Assembly: GCA_946545765.1 (NCBI GenBank)
Contig: CAMNNS010000027.1
Span: forward strand, 1 to 15,090
Direction of reading: 5' to 3'
DNA: 15,090 nucleotides
From: an uncultured Bacteroidales bacterium
Lineage (GTDB): Bacteria; Bacteroidota; Bacteroidia; Bacteroidales; UBA932
The position numbers were made by a program, and so were the translations under genes. The notes beneath the pieces were generated by a model. That model was given only the letters and a program-made list of their open reading frames with translations, did no database searches and had not been told where the DNA came from. Shown one piece after another: positions 7,163 to 14,768 of the stretch (its first letter is position 1; the number at the start of each line of letters is the position of its first letter).

Positions 7163-7567
7163 CTACCAATTTAGTATTTTCTTAAAGTCATACTTTTCAG
7201 GGTCAGGCACATATTTTTTTGCTGCCTCATAATCTGATGGGGTGATATAGTGCATTATATACTCAAATATCATATTAACCTTATCCTGATGTATATTTAC
7301 CCCTCTTGGCGGAATTTTGCCAGTCTTAGGATCTTGCATGTCTTTAAGATATAGAGATTTAATATTACCATTCAAATCGAGATATACCATACAGCCTGTT
7401 ATACCTTGTTTAAATAATTTATATACCCCCATTCCCAACTCTGTACAATATACTAAATCGTAAGCATGAGGTGTTATACATCTAACCTCATAGCCAATCT
7501 CAACCGGTCTGCTCTTAATTCCAAGCCCGAGTTGCTTTTGACGAATATCTAACATATCATTAAACAT
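7163..7567 (-). CDS. C-terminal fragment of the interrupted phosphofructokinase
   Basis: A separate product could begin at the ATG at 7567, which lies 15 codons after the internal stop. It would contain the 134-residue C-terminal part of PFK, including KSRPVEIGYEVRC (about 19-31), where substrate-binding Arg and Glu residues are expected, and the conserved KDMQDPKTGKIPPRGVN segment. It lacks the phosphoryl-donor site and cannot be active alone. The 14 codons between the stop and this ATG (DEHGHPELG...) are also conserved PFK sequence, which argues that this ATG is not a natural start. Its stop codon directly touches the 3' end of the tRNA on the other strand. Confidence 0.4.
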   Translation of the reverse strand: MFNDMLDIRQKQLGLGIKSRPVEIGYEVRCITPHAYDLVYCTELGMGVYKLFKQGITGCMVYLDLNGNIKSLYLKDMQDPKTGKIPPRGVNIHQDKVNMIFEYIMHYITPSDYEAAKKYVPDPEKYDFKKILNW

Positions 7568-7612
7568 CTGAGCTTTAGAAATCTTGCCAAGTTCAGGATG
7601 ACCATGTTCGTC

Positions 7613-8395
7613 TTAAGAGAAACTCACACCAAATGATTTTAATTCCTCGGGAGAGAAACTCTCAAAAACCCCTTCAGAAATTATAATTGCTCCATAATCT
7701 ATCCCCATAATTTTTCTCTTAATAATTGCAGATAAAGCCATGTTTAAAATTTTATCAACAGATATTGCAGATTTATTAAACATTTCGGGAATTACAATCA
7801 TAGGAAAATGGTTGGTATAACCAATAGCTAATGCAAGGTGTCCTGCACTTCTACCCATTGCAGATAAAACAAACCAACTATGACTTGTTCTTGCATCTTC
7901 ATATATATTAGCGGCTATCCTTGTCCCCTCACCCTTAGCAGATTGATAACCAAAAGTTGGAATATTTTGTGGTAATGGCAAATCGTTATCTATAGTTTTA
8001 GGAACATGAATATTTGATATTGGGAAATTCTTCTCTTGTAAGAATTTAGCAATCCTATTTGCTGTAGAAGCAGTGTCATCACCACCTATGGTTACAAGTA
8101 GTTCTATATTATTGTCTTGGAAAAATTTTAAATTAAAATTTTTATCAAAATCCTCTTGAGTTGGTTTAAAACGACTCATAACTAAAAAAGAACCGCCCCT
8201 ATTAAAAATATCATCGGCTTTGAAAAAATCTAAATTTACAAAGTCTGGATTTTTAGAAAATAGACCTTTATATCCACCATGTAATCCTAAAACTTTATAG
8301 CCATTACTTAGGAAAGTCTTTGTTATAGTGCCAACAACAGTATTCATCCCTGGTGCTGGTCCACCACCTGTTAAAATTACAATTGATTTTTGCAT
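7613..8395 (-). CDS. N-terminal fragment of the interrupted phosphofructokinase
   Basis: If translated to the premature stop, the product is 260 residues. It holds the nucleotide/PPi site (TGGGPAPGMN at 9-18, GGDD at 104-107), the catalytic PKTIDND loop (132-138) and MGRSAGHLALAIG (180-192). It lacks the C-terminal part that completes the fructose 6-phosphate pocket and dimer interface, so activity is doubtful. The ATG at 8395 is firm: the protein starts at the first beta strand (MQKSIVILTGGG), as expected for the family. Confidence 0.5.
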   Translation of the reverse strand: MQKSIVILTGGGPAPGMNTVVGTITKTFLSNGYKVLGLHGGYKGLFSKNPDFVNLDFFKADDIFNRGGSFLVMSRFKPTQEDFDKNFNLKFFQDNNIELLVTIGGDDTASTANRIAKFLQEKNFPISNIHVPKTIDNDLPLPQNIPTFGYQSAKGEGTRIAANIYEDARTSHSWFVLSAMGRSAGHLALAIGYTNHFPMIVIPEMFNKSAISVDKILNMALSAIIKRKIMGIDYGAIIISEGVFESFSPEELKSFGVSFS

Positions 8396-8420
8396 AATTT
8401 TTCACTTTGTAAAACCACAA

Positions 8421-8428
8421 CAAAGGTA
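8421..8428 (-). promoter_or_regulatory. Bacteroidota -7 element of the phosphofructokinase gene
   Basis: On the minus strand 8428-8421 reads TACCTTTG, an exact TAnnTTTG match. A TTTA sits about 21 nt upstream, near the expected -33 TTTG. Transcription would begin near 8414, about 20 nt before the ATG at 8395. Confidence 0.6.
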
Positions 8429-8449
8429 GGATTTTTTATAAAATTATGG

Positions 8450-8457
8450 TAAATTTG
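8450..8457 (+). promoter_or_regulatory. Bacteroidota -7 element of the ligA operon
   Basis: TAAATTTG is an exact TAnnTTTG match, the same octamer as at the tRNA promoter. Transcription from near 8464 would begin downstream of the upstream in-frame ATG at 8446, so it decides in favour of the ATG at 8476 as the ligA start. No good -33 element is visible. Confidence 0.55.
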
Positions 8458-8475
8458 AAAGTTATATATTTTATT

Positions 8476-10587
8476 ATGGATAAAAAAGCTGTAAGAGAGA
8501 AGATAGAGTTTCTTACCAAAGAGATTAACACCCATAACAAGAATTACTATGTAGATAATTCCCCTACAATTTCTGATTATGAGTTTGACCTTCTTTTGCA
8601 AGAACTAATTGAGTTAGAGGCTCTTTATCCCGATATGATTCTTCCCGATTCCCCTACTCAAAAAGTAGGTTCAGACCTCTCTAATTCAAATAAACTCTCT
8701 TTTAAGCAGTATCCACATAAATACCCAATGCTCTCCCTATCTAACACATATAATATCAATGAGTTAAAAGAGTTTGATGAAAGGGTTAAGAAATTATCTG
8801 CACAACCATTTAGCTATAATTGCGAACTTAAATTTGATGGTACAGGGATAAACTTATTATACAAAAACGGTGTATTAGTCAGAGCTTTAACAAGAGGAGA
8901 CGGAAATATCGGTGACGATGTATTAAGAAATATTAAGACTATCCAATCAATACCTATTCAGCTTAATGCCAATTATAGTTTTCCTTCTGAATTTGAGATT
9001 CGTGGAGAAGTATATATGCCGTATGAGGCATTTGATAAATTAAATGCAGAAAGAGAGATCAATGAAGAACCACTATTCGCAAATCCAAGAAATGCTGCTG
9101 CTGGTTCTTTAAAAATGCTCGACTCCAATTTAGTTAAACAGAGAGAATTACACTGTGTTCTATATCATATTATCTCTGATTCTCTTAAAGAAGAGAAACA
9201 AAGCGATTCCCTTAAAGATGCAAAATCATGGGGGCTTCCAGTTTCAGAATTTTCAAAAGAGTGTAGAGATATAAATGAAGTATTGGAATATATAGATTCT
9301 TGGGAATTAAAAAGAAAAGAACTCCCTTTCCCTACCGATGGAATTGTCGTAAAGGTTAATCAATTCGCAGTACAGAAATCGTTAGGTACTACCGCTAAAA
9401 CACCTCGGTGGGCAGTAGCTTATAAATTTAAACCCGAACAAGCATTAACCAAATTATTATCAATAGATTATCAAGTTGGAAGAACCGGAGCTGTAACTCC
9501 TGTGGCAAATTTAGAGCCTGTACAGTTAAGTGGGACTATGGTAAAAAGGGCTACATTACACAACTCAGATCAAATGGAGCTCCTTGATATTCATATCGGT
9601 GATTATGTTTATATAGAAAAAGGGGGGGAGATAATTCCAAAAATCACCTCTGTAGAGCTTAAAAAGAGAAGCACAGAGGTAAAACCTGCACAATTTCCAA
9701 CAGAATGTCCTATCTGTAAAACTAAATTGATAAGAGATGAGGACCAAGCTAAATATTTTTGTCCTAACAATTTAAAGTGTCCTCCACAAATAGAGGGGAG
9801 ATTTATCCATTTCTGTTCAAGAAAAGCACTAAACATAAATTTAGGAGAAGTAGCTATACATCAAATGTTTGAAAAAGGCTACATAAACAAATTAGAAGAT
9901 CTATATAATCTATCAGATCTGCAACTTTTATCGTTAGATAAATGGAAAGAGAAATCTGTTAATAACTATAAGTTATCTTTAGAAAAGAGCAAACAAGTCC
10001 CATTTAATAAAGTCTTATATGGTTTAGGCATAAAATTTATAGGAGAAACTACTGCTAAATCATTGGCTAATAAATATCTGAATATTAAGAATATTGCAGA
10101 AGCCACAAAAGAAGATTTACTTGCAACAGAAGATGTGGGTGAAGCTTTAGCAAACTCAATAAAAGATTATTTTTCTAATCGCGATAACTTAGATACAATT
10201 AAAATTTTAGAAGAAAAAGGGTTGCAATTTAAGACTAAACAACAAAAACCTCTCTCTAACGAGTTAGAAGGGATGACAATAATGATAACAGGTAATTACT
10301 CTATCCCAAGGGAGACAATGAAACAATATATAGAGGCACATGGGGGAAAAGTTGGGAACTCTGTAACTTCCTCGACCACATACTTATTAGCAGGAGATAA
10401 AGCGGGAGAGTCTAAAATCAAAAAAGCAGAAAAATTAAATATCCCTATAATATCTGAAGAAGAATTTTATAGAATCGCATCGCCCGAGAATAATAAAGAG
10501 AATATTCATAATAATATCTATAATCAAGATATTAACGATACTAAAAAAGATGATATAGACAATAATAAAGAATTAACACTATTTTAA
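8476..10587 (+). CDS. ligA: NAD-dependent DNA ligase LigA
   Basis: LigA seals nicks in duplex DNA during replication and repair using NAD+. The 703-residue protein has the full domain order: Ia helices with the HNKNYYV segment (NMN site, 20-26), the adenylation domain with nucleophile Lys119 in ELKFDG, the OB fold (about 325-395), a four-Cys zinc finger (Cys411, 414, 429, 435), helix-hairpin-helix repeats (about 450-590) and a BRCT domain (about 596-672). The start at 8476 (MDKKAVREKIEFL) matches the usual LigA N-terminus; an in-frame ATG at 8446 would add ten hydrophobic residues and lies upstream of the likely transcription start. After the BRCT domain comes a tail of about 30 residues rich in Asn, Asp and Lys, ending LTLF, which is low-complexity and probably disordered. 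This is the first gene of a six-gene co-directional run; the next starts 12 nt downstream. Confidence 0.97.
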   Translation: MDKKAVREKIEFLTKEINTHNKNYYVDNSPTISDYEFDLLLQELIELEALYPDMILPDSPTQKVGSDLSNSNKLSFKQYPHKYPMLSLSNTYNINELKEFDERVKKLSAQPFSYNCELKFDGTGINLLYKNGVLVRALTRGDGNIGDDVLRNIKTIQSIPIQLNANYSFPSEFEIRGEVYMPYEAFDKLNAEREINEEPLFANPRNAAAGSLKMLDSNLVKQRELHCVLYHIISDSLKEEKQSDSLKDAKSWGLPVSEFSKECRDINEVLEYIDSWELKRKELPFPTDGIVVKVNQFAVQKSLGTTAKTPRWAVAYKFKPEQALTKLLSIDYQVGRTGAVTPVANLEPVQLSGTMVKRATLHNSDQMELLDIHIGDYVYIEKGGEIIPKITSVELKKRSTEVKPAQFPTECPICKTKLIRDEDQAKYFCPNNLKCPPQIEGRFIHFCSRKALNINLGEVAIHQMFEKGYINKLEDLYNLSDLQLLSLDKWKEKSVNNYKLSLEKSKQVPFNKVLYGLGIKFIGETTAKSLANKYLNIKNIAEATKEDLLATEDVGEALANSIKDYFSNRDNLDTIKILEEKGLQFKTKQQKPLSNELEGMTIMITGNYSIPRETMKQYIEAHGGKVGNSVTSSTTYLLAGDKAGESKIKKAEKLNIPIISEEEFYRIASPENNKENIHNNIYNQDINDTKKDDIDNNKELTLF

Positions 10588-10599
10588 AAATACAGAAAT

Positions 10600-11805
10600 A
10601 TGAGAATCACAAAAATTACGGATAAAATCTATTATATAGGTGTAAATGACAGGAGAACAGCTTTGTTTGAAAATAATTGGCCAATTCCTTATGGTGTCTC
10701 ACTAAACTCTTATCTAATTAAAGATGAGAAAAATGTACTTATAGATACTGTTGAATTTGGTTCAGACAATGATTACCTTAATAAGATAGAGACTATTTTA
10801 GATGGTGCTCCAATTCACTATTTAGTAGTAAATCACATGGAACCAGACCATTCGGGAATGATTAAAACTGTTCTGAATAAATATCCTAATCTAAAAATTA
10901 TAGGTAATGAACAGACTTTCAAACTTTTAAATGCTTATTATAATGTTATCAGAGAAAATTTTATAAGCGTTAAAGATGGAGAGGAGATTTCTATAGGTGC
11001 AACAAATCTAAAATTTGTTTATATACCATGGGTGCATTGGCCTGAGACTATGGTAACATACGATACTAATAATCAGGTACTCTTCTCATGTGATGCTTTT
11101 GGTGGGTACGGAAGTTTAGATGGTGGTATTTTTGATAATGATTACAATTTTGAAGAGATGTTCCTTCCAGAAATGAGGAGATACTACTCTAATATTGTCT
11201 CAAAATGGAGTAATATGGTGGTAAAAGCACTCGGTAAATTGGCAGATGTACCAATTAAGATTATTGCCCCATCTCATGGTGTAATCTGGAAAGATAACCC
11301 TAAAAAAGTTTTGGAGTTATACTCAAATTGGAGCGAATTTAAACCAGAAAATGATGGTGTAGTAATTGTATATGCTTCTATGTACGGAAATACCGCTCGC
11401 CTTGCAGATAAGATAGGACAAAAATTATCTTGTGCCGGAATAAAGAATATAAGAACTTACGACGTTTCAAAGACTCATGTCTCTTATATTCTCAGCGATA
11501 TTCTTAAATATAAAGGCTTTATATTAGGTACATGTGCTTATAATACTTTTATGCATCCAATGATGGAGCATCTTTGTAATGAGATAAAAATAATGTCACC
11601 AAAAAATAGAGTTTTTGGTATTTTTGGTACAAGTGGTTGGAATGGAGCAGGTGTTAAGTCACTTCTAAAATTTGCAGAAGAGAATAAATTAACCCCTATT
11701 ACCCCTATCGTAGAAGCTATAGGAGACCCTACCGATGAAAAAATAGAGGAATCTGCAAATAGTTTTGTTAAAGCATTTTATCAAGAGTTAAATAATATTA
11801 AGTAA
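10600..11805 (+). CDS. FprA-type flavodiiron protein (A-type flavoprotein)
   Basis: Flavodiiron proteins reduce O2 to water or NO to N2O in the cytoplasm of anaerobes, protecting oxygen-sensitive enzymes. The 401-residue protein has an N-terminal metallo-beta-lactamase-like domain (1 to about 248) and a C-terminal flavodoxin domain (about 250-395). All diiron ligands are present: His79, Glu81 and Asp83 in HMEPDHSG (with His84), His146 in WVHWPE, Asp165 in CDAFGG, and His226 in PSHG. The FMN phosphate loop is SMYGNTARLA. No rubredoxin or flavin-reductase domain is fused, so an external electron donor (rubredoxin or similar) is needed. It lies 12 nt after ligA and 19 nt before the thioesterase gene. 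Whether it prefers O2 or NO cannot be read from sequence. Confidence 0.95.
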   Translation: MRITKITDKIYYIGVNDRRTALFENNWPIPYGVSLNSYLIKDEKNVLIDTVEFGSDNDYLNKIETILDGAPIHYLVVNHMEPDHSGMIKTVLNKYPNLKIIGNEQTFKLLNAYYNVIRENFISVKDGEEISIGATNLKFVYIPWVHWPETMVTYDTNNQVLFSCDAFGGYGSLDGGIFDNDYNFEEMFLPEMRRYYSNIVSKWSNMVVKALGKLADVPIKIIAPSHGVIWKDNPKKVLELYSNWSEFKPENDGVVIVYASMYGNTARLADKIGQKLSCAGIKNIRTYDVSKTHVSYILSDILKYKGFILGTCAYNTFMHPMMEHLCNEIKIMSPKNRVFGIFGTSGWNGAGVKSLLKFAEENKLTPITPIVEAIGDPTDEKIEESANSFVKAFYQELNNIK

Positions 11806-11824
11806 TTAGATAAAAGAGATTGAT

Positions 11825-12214
11825 ATGTTAGAGAATATAAAAGTTGGAATGACAAACAAAGCAGAAAAAGTTGTCAATGAAAACAATACTGCAGCAGCGG
11901 CAGGAACAGGGGCTTTACCTGTTTTTTCTACACCATCAATGATCTCAATGATGGAAGAGGCAGCCTTTTTACTATTAAAAAAAGAACCAATATTGGAGGA
12001 CAGCGTTGGAACAGGCTTAGAAATCAAACATACTCGAGCTTGTCTTCCCGGCACAAAAGTTTGGGCAGAAGCAACTATAATAGAGGTAGATAGAAGAGCT
12101 GTTACTTTTTCTGTAGTTGCATATGATGAGAAAGGTGAAATAGGAAGAGGTATCCACTCCCGATTTGTAATAGATGCTGAGAAATTCCTAAATAAAATTA
12201 AAGAGAATAGATAG
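11825..12214 (+). CDS. FlK-like hotdog thioesterase
   Basis: The 129-residue protein is a single hotdog-fold thioesterase of the group that includes fluoroacetyl-CoA thioesterase FlK. The likely catalytic set is Thr36 (in VFSTPSM), Glu44 (in MMEEAA) and His69 (in IKHTRACLPG), at spacings close to Thr42, Glu50 and His76 of FlK. The AAAAGTGALPVFSTP and GIHSRFVID segments are typical. The protein should hydrolyse a small acyl-CoA in the cytoplasm. Fluoroacetyl-CoA itself is an unlikely substrate in this organism; a house-cleaning role on a short acyl-CoA is inference. It sits in the run between the flavodiiron protein and the YihY-family gene (12 nt away), so it has no obvious pathway partner. 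Size is complete. Confidence 0.85.
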   Translation: MLENIKVGMTNKAEKVVNENNTAAAAGTGALPVFSTPSMISMMEEAAFLLLKKEPILEDSVGTGLEIKHTRACLPGTKVWAEATIIEVDRRAVTFSVVAYDEKGEIGRGIHSRFVIDAEKFLNKIKENR

Positions 12215-12226
12215 CAATTATTAGAT

Positions 12227-13285
12227 ATGGATAAGTTTAATAATAGAAAGAGTAACCCTTTTAAAGAATTATGGGAAGACTTTACCAACTGGATTAAAAG
12301 TTGGAGAGACTCTATTGTTGAACTTATTTCTGAGCTTGTAAGATTCTTTACAATTGACCTTTGGAATATAAATATTAAAAATCAAAAGCCTCTTCACTAC
12401 TATTTAAAGGTAATAAGTCATACTATCGGGATAAAGAAAAAAGAAGAGAATACAGTTTATCAATTTGGTAAAAAAGTAAAATTTAGACTCGGTTTTTACT
12501 CTGCTACCCTTAGTTATTTAACAGTATTAGCATTTGTACCATTCATAGCCGCTATGTTCTTTACTACAAAAGGATTTGGATTAGATAAAGAACTTGAAGT
12601 AGTATTATTAGAGGCGTTTTCACCAGATTTAGAGATTGTTAACACAATAATAAATCTTGCAAGGAATATTATCACAAGCATAGAGAGTAATCTTTTTGGA
12701 TTTATTAGTTTTGCAATTTTTACATGGGCAGTTATATGGTTAATAATCAATATAGAGGTAGCATTTGACGATATTTGGTGTGCTAAAAAAACAAGATCTT
12801 TTGGTAAACAACTATTTTACTATATAAGTTTTATTATTATATCTCCATTTATTTTAATACTATTCCTATCTGTATTAGTATTTATAAGTAATGCATTAGG
12901 AAATTACGGTGTTAAAATCTGGCGTTTTGAGACAATAAGTGCATTTATGCAGTGGCTTATATACTACGGAATTAGCATAATAGCTTTTTCTGTTATAAAT
13001 AAGTTTATCCCAAATACTAAAGTGCTTTGGAGAAGTGCTTTTAAAGCATCACTGATAGCCGCTTTTGGTTTTGTCGTAATACAATTTTTATATACAGGAA
13101 CACAACTTATGGTCTCAAGGACAAATGCAGTATATGGAGTCTTTGCAGCTTTTCCACTATTTTTGATATGGCTAAATATCAGTTGGAAAGTCATTTTACT
13201 AAGTGCCCAACTTACAGCATCATTCCAAGAAGAAGATATAAAAATACTTGAAAGTAAAGGGATTAATTATAATTTTAGAAAATAG
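12227..13285 (+). CDS. YihY/virulence factor BrkB family membrane protein
   Basis: The 352-residue inner-membrane protein has a cytoplasmic N-terminal stretch of about 90 residues and about six transmembrane helices (roughly 92-113, 156-178, 196-222, 240-260, 274-292, 303-330). Family hallmarks are FDDIWCAKKTRSFGKQL after the second helix (near 180-196) and YGVFAAFPLFLIWLNISW at the last helix (303-320). YihY/BrkB proteins were once annotated as ribonuclease BN, which is now known to be wrong; the true function is unresolved, with transport or envelope roles proposed. It follows the thioesterase gene by 12 nt and precedes hydG by 31 nt. The long soluble N-terminus is common in Bacteroidota members. 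Family assignment is firm, function unknown. Confidence 0.9.
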   Translation: MDKFNNRKSNPFKELWEDFTNWIKSWRDSIVELISELVRFFTIDLWNINIKNQKPLHYYLKVISHTIGIKKKEENTVYQFGKKVKFRLGFYSATLSYLTVLAFVPFIAAMFFTTKGFGLDKELEVVLLEAFSPDLEIVNTIINLARNIITSIESNLFGFISFAIFTWAVIWLIINIEVAFDDIWCAKKTRSFGKQLFYYISFIIISPFILILFLSVLVFISNALGNYGVKIWRFETISAFMQWLIYYGISIIAFSVINKFIPNTKVLWRSAFKASLIAAFGFVVIQFLYTGTQLMVSRTNAVYGVFAAFPLFLIWLNISWKVILLSAQLTASFQEEDIKILESKGINYNFRK

Positions 13286-13316
13286 CAACAATAAACAATA
13301 ATATACAATTTTAATA

Positions 13317-14750
13317 ATGCAACAGTTAGGAATAAATTTAGATAAGAGCCTTAGTAAAAATGGAGGCGACTTTATAAATGATAATTATATAGAAGAGCTA
13401 TTAAAAAATAGCACAGAAGATAAAGTAAGGTATCGAGAAATATTTGCAAAGGCACAAGGGAATAACCCTTTAACATTAGAAGAAACAGCTCAACTTCTTG
13501 CAATAAAATCTCCTGAGGGTAAAGAGGAATTATTTAATGCTGCAAGAGAGTTAAAAAAACAGATATATGGTAATAGGATAGTCCTTTTTGCCCCACTATA
13601 CATTGGAAATTATTGCGTAAACAATTGTGCATATTGTGGATTCAGAAAAGAGGCATCAAATACTATAAGAAAAACTTTGAGTCGCGACGAGCTTATCAAA
13701 GAGGTTACTCAATTAGAAGATGAAGGGCAGAAAAGGCTTATATTAGTATTTGGAGAATCTCCAAAATATACCCCAGAATATATAGCCGAGTGTACAAAAA
13801 TAGTTTATTCTGTACACTCAAAAAATGGGGCAATAAGGAGGGTAAATATAAATGCTGCCCCTTTGGATATAAAAGGTTATCAGATAGTTAAAAGTGCAGG
13901 AATAGGTACATATCAAGTTTTTCAAGAGACATATCACAAACCTACATATTCAAAATATCACCCTAAAAATACTATTAAGGGCGATTACCTTTGGAGATTA
14001 GATGCAATGGATAGAGCATATGAAGCAGGAATAGATGATATGGGAATAGGTGCACTTATAGGTTTATACGATTGGAAATTTGAGGTTATGGGCTTGGTTA
14101 GTCATGCTATCCATTTAAAAGAGAAATATGGTGTTGGACCTCACACAATTAGTTTCCCAAGAATTCAACCTGCTACAGATATGACCACAGATCTCCCTTA
14201 TATTACATCTGATGAGGATTTTGAAAAACTTGTAGCAATAATTAGATTATCTGTCCCTTACACAGGAATGATTATGACAGCAAGAGAAACTAAAGAGATT
14301 AGAAATAAAGTTATAGACTTTGGAGTTTCTCAGATTGATGCAGGTACAAGATTGGAAATTGGAGGTTATCAAAAACCAAAAGATTCTCAACAAGCTCTTA
14401 ACGAGGAACAGTTCCAAATAGGAGATACCAGAAAATTAGAAGATGTAGTATATTGGTTATTACAAAATGATTACATTCCAAGTTTTTGTACATCATGTTA
14501 CAGAGCCGGAAGAACAGGTGAACATTTTATGGAGTTTGCTATACCAGGATTTATAAAAAAATTCTGTACCCCTAATGCCTTATTAACATTGGTGGAGTAT
14601 TTAGAAGATTACGCTTCTGAGAAGACAAAGATAGAGGGTTATAGACTAATAAACAAAGAGTTAGATCAAATGCCCGATAGTGCTTACAAACAAAATATTA
14701 TTAAAAAAATAGAGCAAGCTAAATCGGGAGAAAGAGATTTGAGAGTATAA
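13317..14750 (+). CDS. hydG: [FeFe]-hydrogenase H-cluster maturase HydG
   Basis: HydG is a radical SAM enzyme that splits tyrosine into p-cresol and dehydroglycine and converts the latter to the CO and CN ligands of the [FeFe]-hydrogenase H-cluster. The 477-residue protein has the radical SAM motif CVNNCAYC (Cys100, 104, 107; CX3CX2C) in a TIM barrel (about 85-340), and the HydG-specific C-terminal cluster motif Cys391-X2-Cys394-X22-Cys417, which holds the second Fe-S cluster with its labile iron. CYRAGRTGEHFM follows the second of these Cys residues, as in known HydG. The C-terminal motif rules out ThiH or HydE. The start MQQLGINLDKS gives a normal length. No hydE, hydF or hydrogenase structural gene is visible here, so they must lie elsewhere if the pathway is complete. 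It is the fifth gene of the run; the RelA/SpoT gene starts 18 nt downstream. Confidence 0.96.
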   Translation: MQQLGINLDKSLSKNGGDFINDNYIEELLKNSTEDKVRYREIFAKAQGNNPLTLEETAQLLAIKSPEGKEELFNAARELKKQIYGNRIVLFAPLYIGNYCVNNCAYCGFRKEASNTIRKTLSRDELIKEVTQLEDEGQKRLILVFGESPKYTPEYIAECTKIVYSVHSKNGAIRRVNINAAPLDIKGYQIVKSAGIGTYQVFQETYHKPTYSKYHPKNTIKGDYLWRLDAMDRAYEAGIDDMGIGALIGLYDWKFEVMGLVSHAIHLKEKYGVGPHTISFPRIQPATDMTTDLPYITSDEDFEKLVAIIRLSVPYTGMIMTARETKEIRNKVIDFGVSQIDAGTRLEIGGYQKPKDSQQALNEEQFQIGDTRKLEDVVYWLLQNDYIPSFCTSCYRAGRTGEHFMEFAIPGFIKKFCTPNALLTLVEYLEDYASEKTKIEGYRLINKELDQMPDSAYKQNIIKKIEQAKSGERDLRV

Positions 14751-14768
14751 GTAAATAATTATTTAGTA

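Larger units (their letters stand above)
7163..8395 (-). pseudogene. PPi-type 6-phosphofructokinase interrupted by one in-frame stop
   Basis: The reading frame from 8395 to 7163 encodes a complete phosphofructokinase of 410 positions, broken only by TAA at 7615-7613 (codon 261). Both sides are in the same frame, so this is a nonsense change and not a frameshift. From my memory of related enzymes, the family has an aromatic residue (Tyr) here, in front of D-x-HGHPELGKISKA, so one base change from TAT or TAC explains it. PFK phosphorylates fructose 6-phosphate in glycolysis. GGDD (104-107) and PKTIDND (132-138) carry the Asp and Lys that mark pyrophosphate-dependent enzymes, where ATP-users have GGDG and GTIDND. 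A -7 element lies upstream at 8428-8421. Alternatives to a pseudogene are a sequencing or assembly error, stop readthrough, or two complementing fragments. Many Bacteroidales carry more than one pfk copy, which could tolerate the loss. Confidence 0.8.

Noticed and set aside
7163..8395. Alternative genetic code (TAA read as sense) to explain the split PFK
   Set aside because: Many other genes in the window end correctly at TAA at the expected family length, including LigA, HydG, the flavodiiron protein and the sulfatase.
8446..8475. Upstream ATG extending LigA by ten residues (MVNLKVIYFI)
   Set aside because: LigA proteins normally begin at the helix starting MDKKAVREKI, and a -7 promoter element overlaps this extension, so it is probably not transcribed.
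11806..12288. 160-codon minus-strand open frame opposite the thioesterase gene
   Set aside because: It is antisense to a clear hotdog thioesterase with catalytic residues, has Ser/Leu-rich composition typical of shadow frames, and resembles no family.
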